Shown here one piece after another: positions 1 through 7,296 of a stretch of DNA of 16,430 nucleotides. Under the pieces are notes generated by a model that made no database searches, had not been told where the DNA came from, and worked only from the letters and a program-made list of their open reading frames with translations. The position numbers and the translations under genes were made by a program. The stretch covers positions 1 to 16,430 of the forward strand of contig JAYKJI010000137.1 in NCBI GenBank assembly GCA_035285405.1. The letters are read 5' to 3'. The number at the start of each line of letters is the position of its first letter. The first letter of the stretch is position 1. This DNA is from Woronichinia sp035285405. GTDB taxonomy: Bacteria > Cyanobacteriota > Cyanobacteriia > Cyanobacteriales > Microcystaceae.

Positions 1-14
1 TAGATTAAACAAAA

Positions 15-105
15 TTCGTATTTTGACTTCTCATCATAAGTATAAGTTATCTCTGCTTTTTCAGTTTATACTTCCCTAACCCACATTTCTTTCGTTTTTT
101 GACTT
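15..105. repeat. Short imperfect direct repeat flanking AT-rich segment
   Basis: TTCGTATTTTGACTT at 15-29 and TTCGTTTTTTGACTT at 91-105 match at 14 of 15 positions, 76 bp apart. CTTTTTCAG also occurs twice (56-64 and 103-111). The segment is AT-rich and noncoding and lies exactly where the coding frame of the GGDEF gene breaks off. It could be the end of an inserted element, but no transposase or terminal inverted repeat is visible in the window. Confidence 0.35.
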
Positions 106-963
106 TTTCAGCAAGCCCTAATTAATGCCTGGGGAAATGTGGCTTCCCTAAAGACCCTCTTTCTTCCCAATGATTGCTGGGCTCTGCGACGGGGACGATC
201 CCATTGGACCGATCCAGAACAACAGGAGCTTCTCTGCAACCATACCGATCATCAGCATCCCCCCGCCGAGTCTCTCTGCATCCCCATGATTGCCCAGGGA
301 GAAACCCTCGGATTACTGCATTTATGTTCCTCCGAGCCTAACAATTTAACCGAATCTCGACGACAGTTAGCGCGAACCATTGCGGAACAACTCAGTCTGG
401 CGATCGCTAATTTGACTCTACGGGCAACCCTCCAGGCCCAGAGCATTCGTGATCCCCTGACGGGATTATTTAATCGTCGTTATCTAGAGGAATTTTTTCA
501 ACAGGAAATTCATCGGGCCCAACGCAATCAATACTCCGTCGGGGTCATTATGATTGACATCGATCATTTCAAACGGTTTAACGATACCCTTGGCCATGAA
601 GGCGGAGACTTTATTCTGAAAGAAGTGGGTCAATTGCTGAAATATCAGGTTCGAGCCTCGGATATTGCCTGTCGCTTTGGGGGAGAAGAAATGGTTCTCA
701 TTTTACCCGATGCCTCTCTAGAGATTACTTCTGAACGGGCGGAAGAGATACGGAATACGATCTCCCAACTCAGACTGGTCTATAACGGCAGTGTGATCGA
801 CACCATCACGGCTTCCTTTGGAGTAGCTTGTTTTCCTGAGCACGGCACAACGGTCAATACGGTCATTAAAACAGCAGATGATGCTCTCTATCGTGCTAAA
901 AACGCGGGACGAAATCAAGTCATGGTAGGCATTCCATCCATGCTGCTAGAGACAGAAGCATAA
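103..963 (+). pseudogene. GAF-GGDEF diguanylate cyclase, 5'-truncated
   Basis: The C-terminal about 165 residues form a GGDEF domain, which makes cyclic di-GMP from two GTP. It starts at RDPLTGLFNRRYLEE and contains DIDHFKRFNDTLGH and an active-site loop reading GGEEM in place of GGDEF/GGEEF. RASD sits five residues before the loop and matches the RxxD product-inhibition site. Upstream is the C-terminal half of a GAF sensor domain (CWALRRGRSHW, then SLCIPMIAQGETLGLLHL). The frame is open only from 103; a TGA lies at 100-102, and the only early start is a GTG at 139 inside GAF sequence. No frame of bases 1-102 encodes the missing GAF half. The gene is therefore either a 5'-truncated remnant or is interrupted by an insertion. 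GGDEF identity is certain; pseudogene status is likely but depends on sequence left of the window. Confidence 0.75.
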
Positions 964-1489
964 AATCGCAGCAAACCGACAATCTTGGATTTTGATCAGC
1001 TTTAAAGTACTAGTACTGGACAACAAAAGCGTTTTTATTTATAATGGGTTCACCTGACAATATATCGGGATGGCGAGTAATGTAACGGGTATAAGTTTGA
1101 GAGAACATCACTATTAAGATAGCTGGATACTTCTCCAATTTAACACAAGGTCATCTTACTAAAATTAGTACTTCGGCAAAAGTGCGATCGCCTTAATCTC
1201 ATCTTCTTTTGCTATCTTATTGTTTTTTTGTGATCTACTCTTTTACAGGATATCTTGTCTTTTTATTTTTGGTGTAGTTTTTGCCACACAAGACTTTTAA
1301 CCCCTTCTTGTCTTCCTAGCAGGACTTTTGCGACTCCTCTACTTAGACTGACAAAAGAGAAATAAATGAATGTAGAAGTTTACCAACCAAACTTATCGAA
1401 AAAGCTAGAGAAGCGATCGCTAATGTTTGGAAAAAAGCACGACGATAGCTTCTAATTGCTTACCCTAGCTCATCAGGAAATTGCATTTT
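964..1489. other. Intergenic region without a convincing gene
   Basis: These 526 bases lie between the convergent ends of the GGDEF gene and hoxH. They include a perfect 12-bp palindrome AGTACTAGTACT (1006-1017), two HIP1 octamers near 1183 and 1413, and AT-rich stretches. The longest short frames, around 1347-1448, encode only 30 or so residues. One of them reads LIEKAREAIANVWKKARR at its end, which could be the tail of a decayed gene. No tRNA, terminator with a U-tract, or conserved protein was recognised. Confidence 0.5.
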
Positions 1490-2914
1490 TTAGTTCCGAC
1501 GCAGAGAATTAATCACTGCTCCTTGACTATCGACAATCTCAACCTGTAAAGGCATTTGACCGGCTGCGTGGGTAGAACAACTTAAACAGGGATCATAACA
1601 GCGAATACCTGCTTCTACACGGTTTAAAAAACCTTCACTAACATCATTATTGTGAATATAATGTTTAGCAATTTGGGCAACGGTTTGATTCATCGCCAAG
1701 TTATTATTTCCCGTTGCAATAATCAGGTTGACTTTTTGAATTAAACCATTTTCATCTACTTTGTAATGGTGGAATAAAGTGCCACGTGGAGCTTCACTAA
1801 CACCCACTGCTTCTAAACAGTTAATCCCTGCTTTTGCTCGACAGTTTTTCGACAAAATATCAGGATCATCCATTAACAACTCAATAGCTTCCAAGGACGC
1901 TAGAATTTCCACTAAACGAGCATAGTGATAGAAGAAAGAAGAGGTTGCAACTCCCCCTGCCCGTTGACGATATTCGATTAATTCCCGATCTGCTTCAGGG
2001 GTGCCAATATGATGACAAACATTCAACCGAGCTAGAGGGCCAACTCGATAAATACCGTTAGGATAACCCATTGGTTTATAGTAGGGAAATTTTAAATAAG
2101 ACCATTTTTCAACGGATTCGCCAATAAAATCTTGGTAATTATCCTCACTCAAATTATCAGCAACAATATTACCCTCGCTATCAGTAAAACGGAGATGACC
2201 GCCATAATGTTCCCATTCTTGATTTTTACCGACTAATCCCAAATACAATGAGGGAAATTTACCAAATTCAGCCACTTCTGTTTGAAATTTATCTAAAAGG
2301 TTTTTAAATAAATTCAGGGCCACATACAAGGTCTCTTTGGATTCAGGTAGGCGATCGCAGATCCATTGACGGCCTTCTTCTGAAAGCGGCGATCGCACAC
2401 CTCCAGGAACTGACCAGGCAGAGTGAATTTTTTTGGCTCCCAACAATTCAATAATCGTCTGTCCAAACTGACGTAAACGGATACCCGCACGAGCTAAATC
2501 AGGATCCGCCGCAATTAAACCAAAAACATTTCTTTGAGCTGGATCACTATCCCAACCAAGCAGAAAATCAGGACTGCTTAAGTGGAAAAAACTCAGGGCA
2601 TGGGATTGGGTAATTTGGCCCAGATTCATCAAACGACGTAATTTTTCGCCAGCAGGAGGAACCTGAACTGCTAGAATTTTATCTCCTGTTTTTGCTGCAC
2701 AAAGTAAATGGCTAACGGGACAAATACCACAGATACGAGCAGTAATGCCAGCCATTTCCCACATAGGGCGGCCTTCACAGAATTTCTCAAAACCGCGATA
2801 TTCAACGACATGAAAACGAGCATCATCTACATTTCCTTGATCGTTTAAAAAAATCGAAATTTTAGCGTGGCCCTCAATACGGGTTACGGGGTCAATAACA
2901 ACGGTTCTAGACAT
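1490..2914 (-). CDS. hoxH: Bidirectional [NiFe] hydrogenase large subunit HoxH
   Basis: HoxH is the catalytic subunit that interconverts H2 with protons and electrons at a Ni-Fe(CN)2CO site. The 474 residues match the usual HoxH length. The first metal-binding motif is RICGICPVSH (C62, C65) and the second is DPCLSCSTH (C443, C446), giving the four cysteines that bind nickel and iron. A further 25 residues follow H449. In this family the HoxW protease removes that tail after the histidine once nickel is inserted, so the product should be a precursor needing maturation; no hoxW or hyp gene is in the window. It is the last gene of the hox cluster, 35 bp after the small membrane protein gene. The ATG start gives the expected MSRTVVIDPVTRIEGH beginning. 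No key residue is missing. Confidence 0.98.
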   Translation of the reverse strand: MSRTVVIDPVTRIEGHAKISIFLNDQGNVDDARFHVVEYRGFEKFCEGRPMWEMAGITARICGICPVSHLLCAAKTGDKILAVQVPPAGEKLRRLMNLGQITQSHALSFFHLSSPDFLLGWDSDPAQRNVFGLIAADPDLARAGIRLRQFGQTIIELLGAKKIHSAWSVPGGVRSPLSEEGRQWICDRLPESKETLYVALNLFKNLLDKFQTEVAEFGKFPSLYLGLVGKNQEWEHYGGHLRFTDSEGNIVADNLSEDNYQDFIGESVEKWSYLKFPYYKPMGYPNGIYRVGPLARLNVCHHIGTPEADRELIEYRQRAGGVATSSFFYHYARLVEILASLEAIELLMDDPDILSKNCRAKAGINCLEAVGVSEAPRGTLFHHYKVDENGLIQKVNLIIATGNNNLAMNQTVAQIAKHYIHNNDVSEGFLNRVEAGIRCYDPCLSCSTHAAGQMPLQVEIVDSQGAVINSLRRN

Positions 2915-2949
2915 AATTTAGATTCTCTTGAATTTTAATGATGGAATGC

Positions 2950-3186
2950 TTACAATCGATTAATTCCTTTGAAGGAAATTATGATAAAAACAAAGGGTAT
3001 TGACATTACCAAAAGACTGAGAATAGAGTATAGGCTGATTTGTAATGCTGTGCATTGATTAGGTAGTGAACACCTCATCGGGCCTACGGCAAAAGCAATC
3101 CATCCACAAAAAGTCATACTCACGAAGAAGAGAATAACAGTCACTATTCCCAACAATATCTTCAGTAATATTACGATCACCTCCAA
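2950..3186 (-). CDS. Small two-helix membrane protein between hoxY and hoxH
   Basis: This frame of up to 78 residues is highly hydrophobic. One predicted membrane segment covers about residues 4-34 (ILLKILLGIVTVILFFVSM and the GWIAFAVG that follows) and a second about 50-72 (ISLYSILSLLVMSIPFVFII). A short loop with two cysteines lies between them (MRCSLPNQC). The frame begins 6 bp after the hoxY stop. A start is not obvious: the first codon is TTG, and a near-perfect Shine-Dalgarno stretch GGAGGTGAT overlaps codons 2-4, so translation could begin at an internal non-ATG codon or be coupled to hoxY. Unnamed ORFs between hoxY and hoxH are known in other cyanobacteria (Synechocystis has one), but I cannot assign homology. 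It might tether or influence the soluble hydrogenase at a membrane, or not be translated at all. Confidence 0.5.
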   Translation of the reverse strand: MEVIVILLKILLGIVTVILFFVSMTFCGWIAFAVGPMRCSLPNQCTALQISLYSILSLLVMSIPFVFIIISFKGINRL

Positions 3187-3192
3187 AATGTA

Positions 3193-3741
3193 TTAGCCAA
3201 ATTTAATCATTTCTCGGCCTTGCATCAGGGGATGTTCTCCTTTTAATAGAGGTTCCAAGGTGGCCCGAATACGGTGGGCATCAGGGGGACAACCTGGCAT
3301 AAAAATATCAACGGGAATGACTTGATGTAATGGGACAACTTTTTCTAAAAGAGGGGGGACAATCCCTGGTTCATCGGGTAATTGAGGGGTAACATCTCCT
3401 AACTCTAGATAGGAGCGACGTAGCACGGGATCGGTTCCCTTTAACATATTTCGCATCCCAGGAACGTTGGCCGTAACAGCACAATCGCCAAAGGAAATAA
3501 CAACTTTGGTTTTCTTGCGTAATTCTAGGGCCAATTCCAAATTTTCTTCGTTAGCGATCGCCCCTTCTACGAGACAAACATCCACATTCTCGGGATAGTC
3601 TTTGAGATCACAGCCAACGGGACTAAAAACCACATCAACTAATTGGGCCAAATCTATTAGAAATTCGTCCATATCGAGGAAGGACATATGGCAGCCAGAG
3701 CAGCCCGCTAACCAAACCGTTGCAAATCGAATTTTACTCAT
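3193..3741 (-). CDS. hoxY: Bidirectional [NiFe] hydrogenase small subunit HoxY
   Basis: HoxY is the small subunit of the hydrogenase module. It carries the proximal [4Fe-4S] cluster that passes electrons between HoxH and the diaphorase. The four expected cysteines are visible: C14 and C17 in LAGCSGCHMSFLD, C87 in SFGDCAVTANVPGMRN, and C151 in FMPGCPPDAHRIR. The 182-residue length is normal for HoxY, which lacks the twin-arginine signal and extra C-terminal clusters of membrane-bound uptake hydrogenases, so the enzyme is cytoplasmic. The gene starts 27 bp after orf143 and ends 6 bp before the small membrane ORF, consistent with one transcript. The ribosome site before the ATG is weak. Confidence 0.97.
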   Translation of the reverse strand: MSKIRFATVWLAGCSGCHMSFLDMDEFLIDLAQLVDVVFSPVGCDLKDYPENVDVCLVEGAIANEENLELALELRKKTKVVISFGDCAVTANVPGMRNMLKGTDPVLRRSYLELGDVTPQLPDEPGIVPPLLEKVVPLHQVIPVDIFMPGCPPDAHRIRATLEPLLKGEHPLMQGREMIKFG

Positions 3742-3768
3742 AATTTTATCGGTTGAGAATTAATGGTT

Positions 3769-4200
3769 TTAAGTGGTGACAAGTTGGGAAGATTTAGATA
3801 AAAACTTCAGTAAATCAATCTCTTTCCAATTTAACAGAAACTCACAAATTTTTTCTGGAGTAAAATCTTTTCCTCTAAAAAATAACTGGTCTTGATAAAT
3901 GCGATTTAAGTTTAAAAAGAAATGTAAAATATTACAATTATCTTTACTGCCTAACGGACAATTTTTATCTTGCCAATTGTCTATTGTACTGGCATAGTTA
4001 GTTAAGGCTTGATCCGCTTTTATAACCTCGACTGGATATTGCTCTAATAATTGAATAAATTGCTCAGGATTTTTTGCAACCTGACAAAATAAATTGAGAG
4101 CCTCGCAAAGATAGTCTGACGGTTTACGTTCATAATTTACCAGTAATTGGCAGCGATTCAGGGCTGTAAGAAATTGATATTCAGGTGAATTGTTGATCAT
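3769..4200 (-). CDS. Unrecognised soluble protein (orf143) in hox operon
   Basis: This 143-residue protein begins MINNSPEYQFLTALNRCQLL. The frame is open a further 10 codons upstream to an ATG at 4230. I prefer the ATG at 4200 because its ATGA overlaps the TGA stop of the preceding gene by 4 bp, a classic sign of translational coupling. The sequence is soluble, probably helical, and has three cysteines outside any cluster-binding motif I recognise (two of them in NCPLGSKDNC). There is no signal peptide or membrane segment. I do not recognise the family. Because it is coupled to orf132 and lies between hoxU and hoxY, it may act with orf132 in hydrogenase assembly or function; that is guilt by association only. 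Confidence 0.7.
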   Translation of the reverse strand: MINNSPEYQFLTALNRCQLLVNYERKPSDYLCEALNLFCQVAKNPEQFIQLLEQYPVEVIKADQALTNYASTIDNWQDKNCPLGSKDNCNILHFFLNLNRIYQDQLFFRGKDFTPEKICEFLLNWKEIDLLKFLSKSSQLVTT

Positions 4201-4595
4201 TGTTGACTTTCCCGTAATAGGATTGACCAAGGAAACTTCAATTGAGTTAAATCATGGGCTTCTTTTTGGGATAGGCCTTGGTCTTCTACTAAGCTAGACT
4301 CATAAATTTCATGCTCTAAAAAAACTCTGTCTAGCGAATTACCTTGTCCCGTTGCTAATCGTAACCAAGCGGCTGCCATATCATTATCAAGCAAAAGACA
4401 ATGGCGCGAAACCCCTTCACCAAAAGCATGATTTTTTGCTCTTTGTACGGTTTCCATTGGTAGATTATAGGTCGTTGCAATGGTAAAAATATCTTCTCTC
4501 ATTGCCATAATTTCATCATACCGTTGAATTCTCTCCTTAAATAATTTGCGAATAAAGGGTTCCAAATGTTGCCATCGGTCAGGATTGTTAGTCAT
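4197..4595 (-). CDS. Unrecognised soluble protein (orf132) in hox operon
   Basis: This 132-residue protein begins 12 bp after the hoxU stop and has a GGGG-type ribosome site (CTGGGGA) just before its ATG. Its 3' end overlaps orf143 by ATGA. It is hydrophilic and helical, with a C-terminal block VFLEHEIYESSLVEDQGLS then KEAHDLTQLKFPW. The HE...E and AH residues are spaced like conserved charged motifs in small nuclease-like or toxin-like domains, but this resemblance is weak and I make no functional assignment. It has only one cysteine, so it is unlikely to carry an iron-sulfur cluster. Placement between the diaphorase gene hoxU and the hydrogenase gene hoxY suggests a hydrogenase-linked accessory role. 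Confidence 0.7.
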   Translation of the reverse strand: MTNNPDRWQHLEPFIRKLFKERIQRYDEIMAMREDIFTIATTYNLPMETVQRAKNHAFGEGVSRHCLLLDNDMAAAWLRLATGQGNSLDRVFLEHEIYESSLVEDQGLSQKEAHDLTQLKFPWSILLRESQQ

Positions 4596-4607
4596 TCCCC
4601 AGCCTGA

Positions 4608-5324
4608 TTAGCGAGTCCATTGTTGGCGATCGCGGGCGGCGGCCAGAAACTCCAATTTTTCGCTATCTTTATGTTCCTCGGCGGTGGTCATCCCCTTATG
4701 GAAAATTGAACCAGTCGGACAGGCATCCACACATTTACCGCAAGAAGTACAAGCTTCAACGGTTCCCCAGGGTTGACTTAAACCAGAGACAATTTTACAT
4801 TCTGCTCCCCGATAGGCAACATCCCAAACGTGTGCTCCTTCCAATTCATCACAGACACGAACACAACGGGTACAGAGAATACAGCGATTGTGATCAATGC
4901 CAAAAAGAGGATGGGATAAATCCACTTCTCGCTTAGGAAAACGATAGGGAAAACGACTGTGATCCATGCCCACTTCGATCGCCATGTTCTGCAATTCACA
5001 GTTACCATTGGCGACACAAATGGCACAAACATGATTGCCTTCCGCGAAAATTAATTCCACTGTCATACGGCGATAATCTTGCAATTTTGGTGTGTCGGTA
5101 TGGACAACCATTTCCTCTGTTACCGTTGTTACACAGGCAGGGGAAAGCTTATTAATACCGTCAATTTCGACTAGGCAAAGCCTACAGGCTGCGGTATCAG
5201 AAACCCCATCTAAATGGCAGAGAGTGGGAATATGAACCCCTGCTTCTTTTGCTGCTTGTAAAATCGTCGCTCCTTCTTCAATGGCGATCGCGGTATCGTT
5301 GATGGTTAGGGTAATTACAGACAT
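4608..5324 (-). CDS. hoxU: Hydrogenase diaphorase iron-sulfur subunit HoxU
   Basis: HoxU links the diaphorase flavin site to the HoxYH hydrogenase and resembles the N-terminal part of complex I NuoG. The domains in order are as follows. A plant-type [2Fe-2S] domain has C36, C47, C50 and C64. A His-Cys cluster region, GNHVCAICVANGNCELQ, has C100, C103 and C109 with H98 nearby. Two [4Fe-4S] ferredoxin motifs follow: CILCTRCVRVC (C148, C151, C154, C158) and CTSCGKCVDACP (C192, C195, C198, C202). The 238-residue length is typical. It lies 188 bp after hcp, across a gap containing two GC-rich palindromic repeats, and is followed closely by orf132. All cluster ligands are intact. Confidence 0.97.
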   Translation of the reverse strand: MSVITLTINDTAIAIEEGATILQAAKEAGVHIPTLCHLDGVSDTAACRLCLVEIDGINKLSPACVTTVTEEMVVHTDTPKLQDYRRMTVELIFAEGNHVCAICVANGNCELQNMAIEVGMDHSRFPYRFPKREVDLSHPLFGIDHNRCILCTRCVRVCDELEGAHVWDVAYRGAECKIVSGLSQPWGTVEACTSCGKCVDACPTGSIFHKGMTTAEEHKDSEKLEFLAAARDRQQWTR

Positions 5325-5380
5325 GGTGAATAGTTGATAGTGAATAATTAATAGTTGATAATTGGCAAACTCTGAGCAAT

Positions 5381-5419
5381 ATTCTCCCCCCTTTTTAAGG
5401 GGGGCTGGGGGGGATCAAA
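5381..5419. repeat. GC-palindromic dispersed repeat, copy 1
   Basis: This element has a perfect hairpin core of six C, TTTTTAA and six G (5386-5404), followed by CTGGGGGGGATCAAA. The 39 bases are identical to 9951-9989, and inverted relatives occur at 5472-5508, 8069-8102, 9755-9792 and 9800-9837. It lies in the hcp-hoxU gap and would form a strong stem in the transcript. Confidence 0.85.
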
Positions 5420-5471
5420 TAGAGAAATAACTTCATAAGAGATTGACAAAAAATGACTATTTCTAGAGGTC

Positions 5472-5508
5472 TGCTCCCCCTAAATCCCCCTTAAAAAAAG
5501 GGGACTTC
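5472..5508. repeat. GC-palindromic dispersed repeat, inverted copy
   Basis: This is the opposite orientation of the same family: CTCCCCCTAAATCCCCC then TTAAAAAAAGGGGACTT. It ends 4 bp before the hcp stop codon. Together with copy 1 it makes an inverted pair in the same gap, able to form a larger stem. Confidence 0.8.
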
Positions 5509-5512
5509 CTTG

Positions 5513-7159
5513 CTAACCCAAACAAGCAGCTAAATCTTTCTCTGGAGTCGTAATGGCTTGTAAGTTATAGGTTTCTGACAATAACTTAAAGACATTAGGA
5601 GAAATAAATGCGGGTAAGGTTGGCCCTAAACGAATATCTTTAATACCCAAATAAAGCAAAGTTAATAATACCGCTACCGCCTTTTGTTCATACCAGGAAA
5701 GAATCATAGATAAGGGCAATTCATTTACTCCAATATTAAACGCATTGGCCAATCCTAGCGCAATTTGAATGGCAGAATAGGCATCATTACATTGACCCAC
5801 AACCATCAAACGAGGAAGGTTACCAATGTTACCTAATTCCTTATCAAAAAAGCGGAATTTACCACAGGCAAGGGTTAAAACAACACAATCATCGGGAACT
5901 TGTTCCACAAATTCGGTGTAATAGGTGCGACCAGGCTTGGCTCCATCACAACCTCCGACAAGGAAGAAATGACGAATTTTGCCTGCTTTTACAGCATCAA
6001 TCACTTGATCTGCTACCGTCATTACCGCATTATGGGCAAAGCCGGTTAACACTTGCCGATATTCACTTTCCTCGGTAAAGCCAGGCATTTCTAAAGCCTT
6101 TTCAATTAAAGGAGAATAATCAGGATTAGTGTTATCAGTAGTCATTAATGCTTTTAGCCCTGGATAACCCACTGGCCCAACGGTAAAAATTTTATCACCA
6201 TAGTTCTCATGGGGCGGCATTAAACAATTGGTTGTAACAGCGATCGCCCCTGGAAATTTAGCGAAATCTTTAGTTTGATTTTGCCAAGCGGTGCCATAGT
6301 GACCGTAAAGATGGGGATAGTTTGCTTTAAGTTTAGGATAACCATGAGCAGGTAAAAGTTCACCGTGGGTATAAACGGTAATTCCCGTATCTTGGGTTTG
6401 TTCTAAAATAGCCGCTAACTGTTTAATATCATGGCCAGAAACTAAAATCGCTTTGCCAGGTTTGTAATTTAACGGCACAGGAGTCGGTGTGGGATGACCA
6501 AAAGTGCTCGTATGTCCTAAATCCAATAATTCCATCGCCCGTAAATTCATTTCCCCAACTTTTAAGGCCAGCCCAACCCAATCACCTACGCTTAAATCAT
6601 TGCGATCCAAATCAGTTAAGGCTTCCTCAATAAAAGCATAAATTTTATTGTCTTCTTGCCCTAATTCGTAGGCATGAAAAGTATAGGAAGCTAACCCTTT
6701 AACACCGTAGAGAACCGTCAATTTCAGGGAAAAAATATCTACATCTTGAGCTTGACTCAAGAAATGTAAATTAGCCTCTTCTCCCTGTTCCGCTAAATCT
6801 TGATCAAAATTGGGGTGATAATCGCTGATTTTTGACCAGGCGATCGCCTTAGAAGAAGTTTGAGCAATTTCAGCGCGTAAATTTTCTCGTAGGTCTAAAC
6901 ATTTCTCTAAATAAGCAGTGAATCGCTTGGGACTAAAATTCACATTCGTCATCGTCGCAAATAGCGTTTCACAAATAAAAACATCCGCTTGATGGGTCTC
7001 CAGACCCAATTCCCGTGCTTTGACGACAACGGGGGCTAAACCTCGTAAACAATAGACCATTAAATCCTGAATCGAATTAACCTCTGGACTTTTACCACAG
7101 GCTCCAAATTGATGGCAACCATTACCACTTGCAGTCTGTTCACATTGTTCACAAAACAT
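5513..7159 (-). CDS. hcp: Hybrid cluster protein (class I Hcp, prismane)
   Basis: Hcp proteins hold a hybrid [4Fe-2S-2O] cluster plus a cubane. They have been linked to hydroxylamine reduction, NO reduction and protein S-nitrosylation. The N-terminal cysteines C3, C6, C15 and C21 have the C-x2-C-x8-C-x5-C spacing of class I enzymes. The hybrid-cluster ligands are all recognisable: H243 (SGHD), E267 (YTHGELLPAHG), C312 (TNCLMPP), C404 (VGGCDGAKPGR), C432 (LACGKFRF), C457 (VGQCNDAYSA), and E491 and K493 (WYEQKAVAVL). The 548-residue length is typical of class I. The gene sits between the uma2-like gene and hoxU in hox orientation. The 137-bp upstream gap contains a TetR-type palindrome, so it may have its own regulated promoter. 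Electrons could come from the HoxFU diaphorase, but that is inference; no hcr reductase is present. Confidence 0.97.
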   Translation of the reverse strand: MFCEQCEQTASGNGCHQFGACGKSPEVNSIQDLMVYCLRGLAPVVVKARELGLETHQADVFICETLFATMTNVNFSPKRFTAYLEKCLDLRENLRAEIAQTSSKAIAWSKISDYHPNFDQDLAEQGEEANLHFLSQAQDVDIFSLKLTVLYGVKGLASYTFHAYELGQEDNKIYAFIEEALTDLDRNDLSVGDWVGLALKVGEMNLRAMELLDLGHTSTFGHPTPTPVPLNYKPGKAILVSGHDIKQLAAILEQTQDTGITVYTHGELLPAHGYPKLKANYPHLYGHYGTAWQNQTKDFAKFPGAIAVTTNCLMPPHENYGDKIFTVGPVGYPGLKALMTTDNTNPDYSPLIEKALEMPGFTEESEYRQVLTGFAHNAVMTVADQVIDAVKAGKIRHFFLVGGCDGAKPGRTYYTEFVEQVPDDCVVLTLACGKFRFFDKELGNIGNLPRLMVVGQCNDAYSAIQIALGLANAFNIGVNELPLSMILSWYEQKAVAVLLTLLYLGIKDIRLGPTLPAFISPNVFKLLSETYNLQAITTPEKDLAACLG

Positions 7160-7179
7160 AAAGTCTCTCCGTTAAAAAT

Positions 7180-7197
7180 ATAGACTAATCGGTCTAT
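7180..7197. promoter_or_regulatory. Candidate TetR-family operator upstream of hcp
   Basis: ATAGACTAATCGGTCTAT is an inverted repeat with perfect 6-bp arms and a 6-bp centre, lying 20 bp upstream of the hcp ATG. It closely resembles the TAGACC-N4-GGTCTA palindrome I recall for NemR-type TetR repressors, with one base different. The position, between any promoter and the ribosome site, suits repression of hcp and the downstream hox genes. No regulator gene is in the window. Confidence 0.5.
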
Positions 7198-7256
7198 AGC
7201 TTAAGTTTAGTTAACAATTAACTTTTAATGCTCAAAAGTTTAAAAAAGTTTACCTA

Positions 7257-7270
7257 AATATCCAGATATT
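7257..7270. promoter_or_regulatory. Palindrome AATATCCAGATATT upstream of hcp
   Basis: This is a perfect inverted repeat with 6-bp arms and a 2-bp centre, in the AT-rich uma2-hcp gap about 100 bp before hcp. A second short one, GTTAACAATTAAC, lies at 7210-7222. Both could be protein sites or chance features of AT-rich sequence. Confidence 0.25.
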
Positions 7271-7296
7271 CAGAATAATAAATCCTGGGGTTAAGT

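Noticed and set aside
1006..1017. Perfect palindrome AGTACTAGTACT as terminator or operator
   Set aside because: It has no U-tract and no adjacent promoter; it lies downstream of the GGDEF gene with nothing to regulate. It is noted only as part of the intergenic region.
1347..1448. Short plus-strand frames near the hoxH 3' end
   Set aside because: They have about 30 codons, no ribosome site with a sensible start, and overlapping alternatives in two frames. At most this is a decayed tail of a lost gene.
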